This document shows, piece by piece, positions 53,114 to 62,046 of a DNA stretch of 64,000 bases. The DNA is from an uncultured Clostridia bacterium (lineage in GTDB: Bacteria; Bacillota; Clostridia; Oscillospirales; Oscillospiraceae), in the NCBI GenBank assembly GCA_947173485.1, contig CAMWFH010000005.1:1-64000 (forward strand), read 5' to 3'. Position numbers and translations under genes: made by a program. The notes beneath the pieces were generated by a model. It was not told where the DNA came from and did no database searches. It was given only the letters and a program-made list of their open reading frames with translations. Position 1 is the stretch's first letter. Each line of letters opens with the position of its first letter.

Positions 53114-53182
53114 GCCGAACGCCCAGCTCCTTTCATAAAAAGCAAGACCAGGGCGCGCGAGATGCACACCCTGGCTTTTTCA

Positions 53183-53368
53183 TCAATAGTAACGCTTATT
53201 ACGGTTCTTGCGAGCGGCCTCGCTCTTCTTGCGGCGCTTCACGCTGGGGCTCTCGTAATGCTCCCGGCGGCGGACCTCGGCGATGACGCCGGCCTTAGCG
53301 CAGCTGCGCTTAAAGCGCTTCAAGGCGCTGTCCAGGGACTCGCCTTCCTTGACACGAACTTCAGACAA
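53183..53368 (-). CDS. rpsU: 30S ribosomal protein S21
   Basis: The 61-aa basic protein matches bS21: [43 protein letters not shown] and a Lys/Arg-rich end. The initiation codon is TTG (53366-53368), set by a long GAGGGAGGG site 7-9 nt upstream; no ATG is available. A non-AUG start on a ribosomal protein gene suggests deliberate throttling. A perfect consensus promoter drives it. Confidence 0.97.
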   Translation of the reverse strand: MSEVRVKEGESLDSALKRFKRSCAKAGVIAEVRRREHYESPSVKRRKKSEAARKNRNKRYY

Positions 53369-53438
53369 TCTATTTCCCTCCCTCCGATGTACCCCGGAGG
53401 ATACTCTTTAAGGGCCATCATAATGGCTTAACATGACC

Positions 53439-53467
53439 ATTATACAAGCTAGTTTTCCCCTTGTCAA
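53439..53467 (-). promoter_or_regulatory. Consensus promoter of rpsU
   Basis: On the minus strand TTGACA-N17-TATAAT, both hexamers perfect, about 70 bp upstream of the start. Confidence 0.85.
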
Positions 53468-53501
53468 GAAAAATATGCTCGTATCTCTCAAAATTTTTCA
53501 T

Positions 53502-53543
53502 CCGCCCTCCCGGCGGCGGGGGAAAGGCCCCGCCGCTGGGCGG
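53502..53543 (-). terminator. Terminator of leuS
   Basis: Very GC-rich stem (CCGCCC...GCGGCGGGG with CCCCGCCGC...GGGCGG) just past the leuS stop, followed on the minus strand by an A/U-rich tract. Confidence 0.7.
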
Positions 53544-53546
53544 TAT

Positions 53547-55982
53547 TCATCCTTTTTTGGGCTTGACGATCAGATTGACCAGCTTATTGGGCACATGGAT
53601 GACCTTCACGATCTCCATCCCCTCGGTGAACTTGGCCACCTTCTTGTTCTCCAGAGCGGCGGCGACAACGGCCTCCTGCTCGCTGTCCATGGCCACAGAG
53701 ATAGTGCCCCGGAGCTTGCCGCCCACCTGGACCGCCATCTCCACCATGGAGGCGATGGTCTTGCTCGCATCGTAGACCGGCCAGCTCTGCTGGCCCACCC
53801 GGCCGGCAAAGCCCATCTGCTCCCACATCTCCTCGCAGATATGGGGGGCGAAGGGGCTGAGCATCAGCAGGAGGGCCTTCATGTCTCCCCGGCTGGCGCC
53901 GTTGGCGTAGAAGTCGTTGACCAGGGCCATGAGGGCAGCGATGGCCGTGTTGAACTTCATGGCCTCGATGTCCTCGCTGACCTTCTTGATGGCCTTGTGG
54001 ATCGCCGCCTCGTTGGCGCTGGAGTAGTCCTCGCCGGTATGCTCCATCTCGCTCAGGTTCCACACCCGGTCCAGGAACCGCTTGCAGCCCTTCACCGCGT
54101 TGGCGGACCAGGCGGCGGCCTTCTCGAAGTCGCCGATGAACATGATGTAGGTCCGCATGGTGTCCGCGCCGAACTGCTCGATGATGTCGTTGGGGTTGAT
54201 GACGTTGCCCCGGCTCTTGCTCATCTTCTCCCCGCCCTCGCCCAGGATCATGCCGTGGCTGGTGCGCTTGGCGTAGGGCTCCTTGGTGGGGACCACGCCG
54301 ATATCATAGAGGAACTTGTGCCAGAACCGGCTGTAGAGCAGGTGGAGGGTGGTATGCTCCATGCCCCCGTTGTACCAGTCCACTGGGGACCAGTAACTGA
54401 GGGCCGCCTTGGAGGCGATGGCTTCGGCATTGTGGGGGTCCATATACCGGAGGAAGTACCAGCTGGACCCGGCCCACTGGGGCATGGTGTCGGTCTCCCG
54501 CTTCGCCGGGCCGCCGCAGTGGGGGCAGGTGGTGTTCACCCAGTCAATCATCTTGCTGAGGGGGCTCTCGCCGTCATCGGTGGGCTCATAGCTCTCCACC
54601 TCCGGCAGCAGCAGGGGCAGCTGGTCCTCCGGCAGGGGGACCCAGCCGCACTTGTCGCACCAGACCATGGGGATGGGCTCGCCCCAGTAGCGCTGGCGGG
54701 AGAACACCCAGTCCCGGAGCTTATAGTTCACCTGCTCGTGGCCGATGCCCTTGTCCTCCAGCCACTTGGTGATCACCGGGATGGCCTGCTTGACGGTGAG
54801 ACCGTTCAAGAAGTCGGAGTTGACCAGGATGCCGGTATCGTCCTTGGCGGTGAAGGCCTCCTTCTGCACGTCCTCGCCGCCGGCGACCACCTCGATGATC
54901 TCGCAGCCGAACTTCTTGGCGAAGGCCCAGTCACGGGTATCGTGGGCGGGGACAGCCATGATGGCCCCGGTGCCGTAGCTGGCCAGGACGTAGTCGGAGA
55001 TGAAGATGGGGATCTCCCGGCCGTTCACCGGGTTGACGGCGGCCACGCCCTGGAGCATGACGCCGGTCTTCTCCTTGTCGGCGGCCAGTTCGGTCCGCTC
55101 GAAGTCGCTCTTCCGGGCGGCCTCCGCCACATAGGCGGTCACCTCGTCCCAGTTGCTGAGCTGGTCCTTCCAGGCCTGGACGAAGCGGTGTTCCGGAGAG
55201 ATGACCATATAAGTTGCGCCGAAGAGGGTATCGGGCCGGGTGGTGAAGACCACGATCTCGTCCCCGGTGGTGGCCTTGAAGGTGACCTCCGCGCCGGTGG
55301 AGCGGCCGATCCAGTTCTTCTGCTGGAGCTTCACCCGCTCGATGAAGTCCAGCCCGTCCAGGTCGTCGATGAGCCGCTGGGCGTACTCGGTGATCTTCAG
55401 CATCCACTGGCTCTTCTCCTTGCGGACCACGGCGCTGCCGCACCGCTCGCAGACGCCCTCCACGACCTCCTCGTTGGCCAGGACGCACTTGCAGGAGGTA
55501 CACCAGTTCACGGGCATGGAGGTCTTGTAGGCCAGGCCGTGCTTGTAGAGCTGGAGGAAGATCCACTGGGTCCACTTATAATAGGTGGGGTCGGTGGTGT
55601 CCACCACCCGGTCCCAGTCGAAGGAGTAGCCCAGCATCTGGAGCTGGCGGGTGAAGTTGGCGATGTTGTCCCGGGTCACCTTGGCGGGGTGGATGTGGTT
55701 CTTGATGGCGTAGTTCTCCGTGGGGAGGCCGAAGGCGTCGAACCCGATGGGGAAGAGGACGTTATAGCCATCCATCCGCTTCTTCCGGGCCACCACGTCC
55801 ATGGCGGTATAGGGTCGGGCGTGGCCCACATGGAGACCGTTGCCGGAGGGGTAGGGGAACTCCACCAGGCCGTAGAACTTGGGCTTGTCCGTGTCGCCTG
55901 TCCGGGCGGCGAAGGGCTTCTCCTCCAGCCAGCGGGCCTGCCACTTCTTTTCGATGGCGGTATGATCGTACTTCAAAGTCAC
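53547..55982 (-). CDS. leuS: Leucyl-tRNA synthetase
   Basis: The 811-aa class I synthetase charges tRNA-Leu. The HIGH motif appears as [15 protein letters not shown] near residue 50 and KMSKS as [15 protein letters not shown] near residue 580. The editing CP1 domain ([19 protein letters not shown]) lies between, with zinc-type [31 protein letters not shown] following. The C-terminus holds the anticodon-binding helices. The start is GTG behind an AGGAAAG site. I looked for a T-box leader and found none (no GGGTGGNACC), so it is not regulated like many Firmicutes synthetase genes. Confidence 0.97.
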   Translation of the reverse strand: MTLKYDHTAIEKKWQARWLEEKPFAARTGDTDKPKFYGLVEFPYPSGNGLHVGHARPYTAMDVVARKKRMDGYNVLFPIGFDAFGLPTENYAIKNHIHPAKVTRDNIANFTRQLQMLGYSFDWDRVVDTTDPTYYKWTQWIFLQLYKHGLAYKTSMPVNWCTSCKCVLANEEVVEGVCERCGSAVVRKEKSQWMLKITEYAQRLIDDLDGLDFIERVKLQQKNWIGRSTGAEVTFKATTGDEIVVFTTRPDTLFGATYMVISPEHRFVQAWKDQLSNWDEVTAYVAEAARKSDFERTELAADKEKTGVMLQGVAAVNPVNGREIPIFISDYVLASYGTGAIMAVPAHDTRDWAFAKKFGCEIIEVVAGGEDVQKEAFTAKDDTGILVNSDFLNGLTVKQAIPVITKWLEDKGIGHEQVNYKLRDWVFSRQRYWGEPIPMVWCDKCGWVPLPEDQLPLLLPEVESYEPTDDGESPLSKMIDWVNTTCPHCGGPAKRETDTMPQWAGSSWYFLRYMDPHNAEAIASKAALSYWSPVDWYNGGMEHTTLHLLYSRFWHKFLYDIGVVPTKEPYAKRTSHGMILGEGGEKMSKSRGNVINPNDIIEQFGADTMRTYIMFIGDFEKAAAWSANAVKGCKRFLDRVWNLSEMEHTGEDYSSANEAAIHKAIKKVSEDIEAMKFNTAIAALMALVNDFYANGASRGDMKALLLMLSPFAPHICEEMWEQMGFAGRVGQQSWPVYDASKTIASMVEMAVQVGGKLRGTISVAMDSEQEAVVAAALENKKVAKFTEGMEIVKVIHVPNKLVNLIVKPKKG

Positions 55983-56037
55983 TCACACTTTCCTATATTT
56001 CTTTACCGCCCTGCCGGCGGCGTTCACATACTTCGCT

Positions 56038-56066
56038 ATTATATCGGAAGTTTCCGCCGATTGCAA
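56038..56066 (-). promoter_or_regulatory. Promoter of leuS
   Basis: On the minus strand TTGCAA-N17-TATAAT, about 55 bp upstream of the GTG start. Confidence 0.75.
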
Positions 56067-56080
56067 GGGCTAAATCGCGG

Positions 56081-56098
56081 GATATCGCGAGATATCGC
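56081..56098. repeat. Two GATATCGC repeats in helical phase upstream of leuS
   Basis: GATATCGC occurs at 56081 and 56091, 10 bp apart and about 15 bp upstream of the leuS -35. Overlapping CGCGATATC forms make the patch palindromic. It could be an activator or repressor site. Confidence 0.35.
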
Positions 56099-56145
56099 AG
56101 GACCCCCGCCGGATGATTCCGCATCTCCGGCGGCGGTGAGCCGTC

Positions 56146-57453
56146 TCACTCGGTCCGCCAGAAGGCGGCGCTGTAGGGGGGCAGCTCGCTGCCGCCGCCG
56201 AAGTCGTGCATCGCGCCGGTGATGAGGTCCGTGGCCCGGCCAGCACGGGCGTCGAAGTGGGCGGTATAGGGGGCGCCGCCGGCGTTGATCGCCACCAGGA
56301 CCCGCTCGCCCTCCGCCTCCCGCTCGAAGATCAGCTGCTGGTTGGTCAGCACCACGTTCCGGTAGCTGCCGTAGCACAGGGCCTTACTCTCCCGGTGGGC
56401 CGCGGCCAGCCGGGCGATATAGGCCGTCAGCTCGTTCTGCTCCGGCTTTTCCACAGCGGGACGGAGGGCTGCGTCCCCATCGCTCTTCCGGCCGGTCAGG
56501 CCCCACTCGCTGCCGTAGTACACCGCCGGCACTCCCGGCATCCCGAAAAGCAGGCCATAGGCGGGGCGGAGGTGGTCCGGGCAGGTGAGCTTCGTGGCGA
56601 TGCGCTCCACATCGTGGTTGTCCAGGAAGCTGAGCAGGTGGCGGCCCTTATAGAGGGTCCACTGCTCCGGTCCGAACTGCCGGGCCAGGGAGTGGCCGAT
56701 CTCGAACATATTCATCGAGTTGAAGGCGGACCAGAGGCCCTTGTAGCACTCATAGTTGGTGACGCTGTGGCACATCTCGTCCCCCATCCACCGGTTGTAG
56801 TCCCCGTGGAGGGTCTCGCCCATCAGCACGAAGTCCGGCTTCAGGCCATTGGCGAACCCCCGCAGCCGTCTCAGATACTCCGGCGGCAGGCAGTAGGCCA
56901 CGTCCAGCCGCAGCCCGTCGATATCGTACTTCTCTACCCAGGACCGGATGGCGTCGAATTGATGCGCTACCACCGCGTCGTTCCACAGATTCAGCTTCAC
57001 CAGCTCGTAGTGGCCCTCCCAGGCCTCATACCAGAAACCGTCGTTATAGCCGGTGTTGCCGTCAAAATTCAGATGGAACCAGTCCTTATAGGGGCTGTCC
57101 CACTTTTTTTCCTGTACGTCCCGGAAGGCCCAGAAGCCCCGGCCCACATGGTTGAACACCCCGTCCAGCAGGACCCGGAGACCGGCGGCGTGGAAGGCGT
57201 CACAGACGGCCCGCAGGTCCTCCTCGGTGCCCAGGCGGCAGTCCACGGTGCAGTAGTCCCGGGTGTCGTAGCCGTGGCGGTCGCTCTGGAAGAGGGGGTT
57301 CAGCAGGACGGCGCTGGCCCCCAGGGCCTTGATATGGTCCACCCAGTCCAACAAACGGCGGAGCCTGGGGACGGTGACGTCGTCATTCTCCGCCGGCGCG
57401 CCGCAGAGGCCCAGGGGGTAGATCTGATAGATCACAGCTTCATCGAACCACAT
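56146..57453 (-). CDS. GH13 amylase-family enzyme (cyclomaltodextrinase/neopullulanase-like)
   Basis: The 435-aa cytoplasmic GH13 enzyme has its nucleophile Asp184 in GLRLDVAY, acid/base Glu213 in MGETLHG and Asp281 in FLDNHDVERIA. YQIYPLGLCGAP at the N-terminus and KDWFHLNFDGN with WEGHYELVKLNLWN favour the maltogenic/cyclodextrinase subgroup. It is short, lacking the N-terminal dimer domain of classical neopullulanases. AAGGAGG lies 7 nt before the ATG at 57453. It and the GH13 enzyme at 17096 suggest use of imported alpha-glucans. It ends about 80 bp before the leuS promoter. Confidence 0.92.
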   Translation of the reverse strand: MWFDEAVIYQIYPLGLCGAPAENDDVTVPRLRRLLDWVDHIKALGASAVLLNPLFQSDRHGYDTRDYCTVDCRLGTEEDLRAVCDAFHAAGLRVLLDGVFNHVGRGFWAFRDVQEKKWDSPYKDWFHLNFDGNTGYNDGFWYEAWEGHYELVKLNLWNDAVVAHQFDAIRSWVEKYDIDGLRLDVAYCLPPEYLRRLRGFANGLKPDFVLMGETLHGDYNRWMGDEMCHSVTNYECYKGLWSAFNSMNMFEIGHSLARQFGPEQWTLYKGRHLLSFLDNHDVERIATKLTCPDHLRPAYGLLFGMPGVPAVYYGSEWGLTGRKSDGDAALRPAVEKPEQNELTAYIARLAAAHRESKALCYGSYRNVVLTNQQLIFEREAEGERVLVAINAGGAPYTAHFDARAGRATDLITGAMHDFGGGSELPPYSAAFWRTE

Positions 57454-57604
57454 AGTGTATCCTCCTTGTTTTCCTGACGAATTCCTTCCATTATAAACGA
57501 TGCCCCCAGTTTTTGCAACCGCATTTTCCATATTTACAGGGCAAGGTGCCCAAAATGCCCGCACTTTTTTCAGCAAAAATTTTTAGTGGCCCGAGACATT
57601 TTTA

Positions 57605-57613
57605 TGATATAAT
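57605..57613 (+). promoter_or_regulatory. Extended -10 promoter of the ABC exporter operon
   Basis: TG-A-TATAAT, about 45 bp upstream of the first ABC gene; no good -35 is visible. Confidence 0.6.
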
Positions 57614-57657
57614 GGCCCCGGTAAAAGACCGGGCGACGAAAACGACGGAGGCTGGCG

Positions 57658-59379
57658 ATGAAAAAACTGCTGATACACATGCGGAGCTATAAAAAAGAGT
57701 GCGTCCTGGGGCCCCTCTTCAAGCTGCTGGAGGCCGCGCTGGAGCTGCTGGTGCCCCTGGTGATGGCCAGCATCATCGACAAGGGCATCGCCAACGCCGA
57801 CCGGGGCTATGTGCTGCGGATGTGCCTGGTGCTGGTGGCGCTGGGGACCGTGGGGCTGGTGTTCTCCATCACGGCCCAGTATTTTGCCGCCAAGGCGGCG
57901 GTGGGCTTCGTGGGGCGGGTGAAGCACGTCCTCTTTGCCCATATCGAGAGCCTTTCTTACGCGGAGATCGACCGGCTGGGGACCTCCACCATGATCACCC
58001 GGCTGACCAGCGACATGAACCAGGTCCAGAACGGGGTCAACTTGGCCCTGCGGCTGCTGCTGCGCTCCCCCTTCGTGGTGTTTGGGGCCATGGTGATGGC
58101 CTTCACCATCGATGTGAAGGCGGCTATGACCTTCGTGGTGGCCATCCCGGCCCTGTCGGTGGTGGTGTTCGGCATCATGCTCTGGTGCATCCCTCTCTAT
58201 AAGCGGGTCCAGAGCCGGCTGGACCAGGTGCTGGGCATCACCCGGGAGAACCTGACCGGCGTCCGGGTCATCCGGGCCTTCTGTATGGAGGACCAGGAGC
58301 GCGCCCGCTTTGAGGAGGGCAACCAGACCCTGACGGCGGTGCAGAAGTTCGTGGGCCGCATCTCCGCCCTGATGAACCCGGTGACCTATGTGATCATCAA
58401 CCTGGCCATCGTGGCCCTGATCTGGATCGGGGCCCTCCAGGTGGAGGCGGGCATCCTGACCAACGGCCTGGTGGTGGCCCTCTATAACTATATGTCCCAG
58501 ATCCTGGTGGAGCTGATCAAGCTGGCCAATCTGATCATCAATATCACCAAGTCCGTGGCCTGCGGCAACCGGGTACAGGCCATGCTGGAGATCGCCCCCA
58601 GCCAGAGCTGGACCAAGGCTGTCCCCGCCCTCCGTTCGGACGCCCCGGCGGTGGAGCTGCGCCACGCGGGCCTGCGCTACCCCGGCGGCGGCCAGGAGGC
58701 CCTGACGGACGTGACCCTCACTGTCCGGCGGGGGGAGACCGTGGGCATCATCGGCGGCACCGGCTCCGGCAAGACCAGCCTGACGAACCTGATCGCCCGG
58801 TTCTACGACGCCACCAGGGGAGAGGTCCTGGTGGAGGGGGTGGACGTGCGGGACTACCCCCAGGCGGCCTTGCGGGAGAAGATCGGCGTGGTGCCCCAGC
58901 GGGCGGTGCTGTTCAAAGGCACCCTCCGGGAGAATATGCGCTGGGGCAAGCCGGACGCCAGCGATGAGGAGATCTGGGCGGCCCTGGAGACGGCCCAGGC
59001 CAAGGACGTGGCCGAGGGCAAGGGGGGACTGGACTGCCCGATCGAGCAGGGGGGCCGGAACCTCTCCGGCGGCCAGCGCCAGCGCTTCACCATCGCCCGG
59101 GCCCTGGTCCGCCAGCCGGACATCCTGATCTTAGACGACAGCGCCTCCGCCCTGGACTTCGCCACCGATGCCGCCCTGCGGAAGGCCATCCGGGCCCTGC
59201 CCAGCCATCCCACGGTGTTCATCGTGTCCCAGCGGGCCTCCTCCATCCAGTATGCCGACCAGATCGTGGTGCTGGACGATGGGGCGGTGGTGGGCCTGGG
59301 CCGGCACAAGGAGCTGCTGGAGACCTGCCAGGTCTACCAAGAGATCTATGGATCCCAATTCAGACAGGAGGATCGGTGA
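57658..59379 (+). CDS. ABC exporter half-transporter, degenerate-site subunit (BmrC-like)
   Basis: The 573-aa protein has six membrane helices (residues about 10-310) fused to an ATPase. Walker A is GGTGSGKTSL, the Q-loop lies in VPQRAVLFKGT and the signature is NLSGGQRQRF. Walker B is ILILDDSASALD, where the catalytic Glu is replaced by Asp, and the switch His is replaced by Gln (VSQRASS). Such degeneracy in one subunit is typical of heterodimeric multidrug exporters like BmrCD or TM287/288. GGAGG precedes the ATG. The partner gene starts 1 nt after its stop. Confidence 0.93.
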   Translation: MKKLLIHMRSYKKECVLGPLFKLLEAALELLVPLVMASIIDKGIANADRGYVLRMCLVLVALGTVGLVFSITAQYFAAKAAVGFVGRVKHVLFAHIESLSYAEIDRLGTSTMITRLTSDMNQVQNGVNLALRLLLRSPFVVFGAMVMAFTIDVKAAMTFVVAIPALSVVVFGIMLWCIPLYKRVQSRLDQVLGITRENLTGVRVIRAFCMEDQERARFEEGNQTLTAVQKFVGRISALMNPVTYVIINLAIVALIWIGALQVEAGILTNGLVVALYNYMSQILVELIKLANLIINITKSVACGNRVQAMLEIAPSQSWTKAVPALRSDAPAVELRHAGLRYPGGGQEALTDVTLTVRRGETVGIIGGTGSGKTSLTNLIARFYDATRGEVLVEGVDVRDYPQAALREKIGVVPQRAVLFKGTLRENMRWGKPDASDEEIWAALETAQAKDVAEGKGGLDCPIEQGGRNLSGGQRQRFTIARALVRQPDILILDDSASALDFATDAALRKAIRALPSHPTVFIVSQRASSIQYADQIVVLDDGAVVGLGRHKELLETCQVYQEIYGSQFRQEDR

Positions 59380-59380
59380 T

Positions 59381-61132
59381 ATGACGAACAAGCAGACGAC
59401 TCTATCCAAGGTCCTCCGCTATATCCGGCGCTACTGGGTCCTTTTGGCCTGTTCCATCCTGCTGGCCGCCGGGACCGTGGCGCTGACCCTGTATGTCCCC
59501 ATCCTGGTCGGGGATGCCATCGACCTGATCGTAGGCCCCGGACAGGTGGACTTTGCCGGCGTCCGGTCCCTGCTGGCGGCGATCGCCGTGCTGGTGGCGG
59601 TGACGGCGGTGTGCCAGTGGCTGATGAACTTCATCAACAATAAGATCACCTTCCAGGTGGTGCGGGACATCCGCAACGAGGCCTTCCAGAAGATCCAGAT
59701 CCTGCCCCTGAAGTACCTGGACGCCCATCCCAGCGGCGAGATCATCAGCCGGGTCATCGCCGATGTGGACCAGTTCGCCGACGGGCTGCTGATGGGCTTC
59801 ACCCAGCTGTTCACCGGGGTGGTGACCATCTTCGGTACCCTGCTGTTCATGCTGTCCATCCGGTGGCAGATCGCCCTGGTGGTGGTGGTGCTGACGCCCC
59901 TGTCCCTGTTCGTGGCCCGGTTCATCGCCTCCCAGACCTACAGTATGTTCCGCCTCCAGTCGGAGACCCGGGGCGAGCAGACCGCCCTGATCGACGAGAT
60001 GGTGGGCAGCCAGAAGGTGGTGCAGGCCTTCTCCTACCAGCAGGAGGCCCTGGACCGGTTCGATGAGATCAACGCCCGGCTGGAGAAGTGTTCCCTGCGG
60101 GCCACCTTCTTCTCCTCCATCACCAACCCCGCCACCCGGTTCATCAACAGCGTGATCTACGCCGGGGTGGGCTTCACCGGGGCCCTGGCCTGCATCGCCA
60201 CCGCTGGTGCCTTAGACCCTTTCACCGTAGGCGAGCTGACCTGCTTCCTCAGCTATGCCAACCAGTACACCAAGCCCTTCAACGAGATCTCCGGCGTGGT
60301 GACGGAGCTCCAGAACGCCCTGGCCTGCGCCGGCCGGATCTTCGCCCTGATCGAGGAGGAGCCCCAGTCCCCCGATGCCCCCGGCGTCCTGGAGGACGTG
60401 GCGGGCCGGGTGGACCTCAGCCATGTGGACTTCTCCTATACCCCGGACAAGGAGCTGATTCGGGACCTGGACCTGGCGGTCCGGCCGGGCCAGCGGGTGG
60501 CCATCGTGGGCCCCACCGGCTGCGGCAAGACCACGGTCATCAACCTGCTCATGCGCTTCTACGATGTGGACGGCGGCGCTATCCGGGTGGAGGGGCAGGA
60601 TATCCGGGACATCACCCGTCACAGCCTCCGCCGCCACTACGGCATGGTCCTCCAGGACACCTGGCTGCGGGGGGGCACCGTCCGGGAGAACATCGCCATG
60701 GCCAGGCCCCAGGCCACGGAGGAGGAGATCGTGGCCGCGGCCAAAGCGGCCCATGCCCATGGCTTCATCCTCCGGCTGCCCCAGGGGTATGACACCATCA
60801 TCGGCGAGGACGGCGGCAGCCTCTCCCAGGGCCAGAAGCAGCTGCTCTGCATCGCCCGGGTGATGCTCAGCCTGCCGCCGATGCTGATCCTGGACGAGGC
60901 CACCTCCTCCATCGACACCCGGACGGAGATGCGCATCCAGTCGGCCTTCGCCCAGATGATGGAGGGCCGCACCAGCTTCATCGTGGCCCACCGCCTCTCC
61001 ACGATCCGGCAGGCCGACGTGATCCTGGTCATGCGGGACGGACAGATCATCGAGCAGGGGGACCACGAGACTCTGCTGGCCAAGGACGGGTTCTACGCCC
61101 AGCTGTACAACAGCCAGTTCGAGCCGTCTTGA
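59381..61132 (+). CDS. ABC exporter half-transporter, catalytic-site subunit (BmrD-like)
   Basis: The 583-aa protein has six membrane helices and a complete ATPase: Walker A GPTGCGKTTV, signature SLSQGQKQL (Gln variant), Walker B MLILDEATSSID with catalytic Glu, and switch His in IVAHRLSTI. It forms a heterodimer with the preceding subunit and extrudes hydrophobic compounds. CAGGAGG lies 11 nt before the ATG at 59381; the longer frame from 59168 overlaps the first subunit and is not used. Only 18 bp separate it from the next gene. Confidence 0.94.
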   Translation: MTNKQTTLSKVLRYIRRYWVLLACSILLAAGTVALTLYVPILVGDAIDLIVGPGQVDFAGVRSLLAAIAVLVAVTAVCQWLMNFINNKITFQVVRDIRNEAFQKIQILPLKYLDAHPSGEIISRVIADVDQFADGLLMGFTQLFTGVVTIFGTLLFMLSIRWQIALVVVVLTPLSLFVARFIASQTYSMFRLQSETRGEQTALIDEMVGSQKVVQAFSYQQEALDRFDEINARLEKCSLRATFFSSITNPATRFINSVIYAGVGFTGALACIATAGALDPFTVGELTCFLSYANQYTKPFNEISGVVTELQNALACAGRIFALIEEEPQSPDAPGVLEDVAGRVDLSHVDFSYTPDKELIRDLDLAVRPGQRVAIVGPTGCGKTTVINLLMRFYDVDGGAIRVEGQDIRDITRHSLRRHYGMVLQDTWLRGGTVRENIAMARPQATEEEIVAAAKAAHAHGFILRLPQGYDTIIGEDGGSLSQGQKQLLCIARVMLSLPPMLILDEATSSIDTRTEMRIQSAFAQMMEGRTSFIVAHRLSTIRQADVILVMRDGQIIEQGDHETLLAKDGFYAQLYNSQFEPS

Positions 61133-61150
61133 TAAGAAGGAGGGACCATC

Positions 61151-61642
61151 ATGTATATCGAGGACAAGTATTGGAACAACTATATCGGTGATACCGACGA
61201 CAGCCTGACCCTGGTGGACTACCTGGCGGAGCGGGGCCAGGCGGAGATCGCCTTCCGGGAGATCCTCGCCGATTTCGGCCTGGACCGGCTCCAGGGCCAG
61301 TTCCGCCGGCCGGAGGTCCCCCTGGTGTACACCGACCCGGCGGGCTGGGAGCAGGAGATCCACTTCGCCATCGACCTGCTCACGGACCTGGCCGCCCTGC
61401 TGCTGGAGTGCCGGATCAGCGGCTCGGTGGACCTGGAGGAGCTGTATGGGGCTCCGGTGGAAACTGCCGCGTCCCAGGTCTGCCTCACCGCCACGGAGGA
61501 GGACCACGCCCTGCTGGACCGGGTCCTGGAGGACTTCATCGCCGATCCCATGGCCTACGACCTGAGCGACCTTTGCTCCCAGGAGGAGATGGAGGAGACG
61601 GCTGCGGTGGTGAAGGCGCTGCGGCAGGAGCTGTATGGATGA
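61151..61642 (+). CDS. Small acidic protein of unknown function in the ABC operon
   Basis: The 163-aa acidic soluble protein begins MYIEDKYWNNYIGDTDDSLTL and has an alternating helical pattern (DLLTDLAALLLEC, EEDHALLDRVLEDFIADP). No motif or signal is recognised. AAGGAGG precedes the ATG. It starts 18 bp after the exporter subunit, so it is co-expressed and may be an exporter accessory or an immunity-like protein; this is position-based inference. Confidence 0.75.
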   Translation: MYIEDKYWNNYIGDTDDSLTLVDYLAERGQAEIAFREILADFGLDRLQGQFRRPEVPLVYTDPAGWEQEIHFAIDLLTDLAALLLECRISGSVDLEELYGAPVETAASQVCLTATEEDHALLDRVLEDFIADPMAYDLSDLCSQEEMEETAAVVKALRQELYG

Positions 61643-61665
61643 CGGGCAGGAAATGATCTGTCACA

Positions 61666-61702
61666 TTCTCCCCAGGACGGTCCGCCCTGGGGAGAAAATT
61701 TT
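61666..61702 (+). terminator. Terminator of the ABC exporter operon
   Basis: TTCTCCCCAGG pairs with CCTGGGGAGAA, followed by AATTTTATG. Confidence 0.75.
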
Positions 61703-61732
61703 ATGAAAAACGGGAAAAATGGACAAAATACC

Positions 61733-61761
61733 TTGACAGCCCCCTTGGATGGTGCTATTGT
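61733..61761 (+). promoter_or_regulatory. Promoter of the riboswitch-controlled transporter
   Basis: TTGACA-N17-TATTGT, with transcription start expected just before the lysine riboswitch. Confidence 0.7.
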
Positions 61762-61780
61762 AGCCTCACAATTTAGAAAC

Positions 61781-61949
61781 GCTATGATAGAGGCGCGGTC
61801 ACGATGAGTAGCGGACACGGCTGGGGCAAATGCCGGTCCGGGAAAGGCGTCGCCGCCGAAGGAGCTTCTGGTCACGCCCTTGACCGGACCCTCCTGGGCC
61901 GCCGGAGAACATCCGCCGGACTGTCACGGAAGTGGAGCGCTGTCATGGG
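61781..61949 (+). ncRNA. Lysine riboswitch (L-box)
   Basis: The conserved core is recognisable in order: GATAGAGGCGCG, GAGTAGCGGA, GGGAAAGGCGTCGCC with GCCGAAGGAGC, TGGGCCGCCGG, ACTGTCACGG and the closing GGAGCGCTGTC. P1 pairs TATGATAG (61783-61790) with CTGTCATG (61940-61947). A terminator hairpin with a seven-T run follows. Lysine binding would favour termination and shut off the downstream transporter. It occupies most of the 404-bp gap 61643-62046. Confidence 0.88.
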
Positions 61950-61957
61950 AAGCGGGA

Positions 61958-61981
61958 AAGCCCGGGGACGCGGCTTTTTTT
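61958..61981 (+). terminator. Expression-platform terminator of the lysine riboswitch
   Basis: AAGCC pairs with GGCTT (one bulged C, then G-C), followed directly by seven T. It overlaps sequence that could be freed by the antiterminator form. Confidence 0.7.
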
Positions 61982-62046
61982 GGTTTGCCATGGACGCAGG
62001 TTCATGGCATTTCTTTTTTGTGAAACTTATTTTTTAGGAGAGAGCT

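Noticed and set aside
55983..56140. T-box riboswitch upstream of leuS
   Set aside because: No GGGTGGNACC antiterminator motif or Stem I features; an ordinary promoter lies close to the start.
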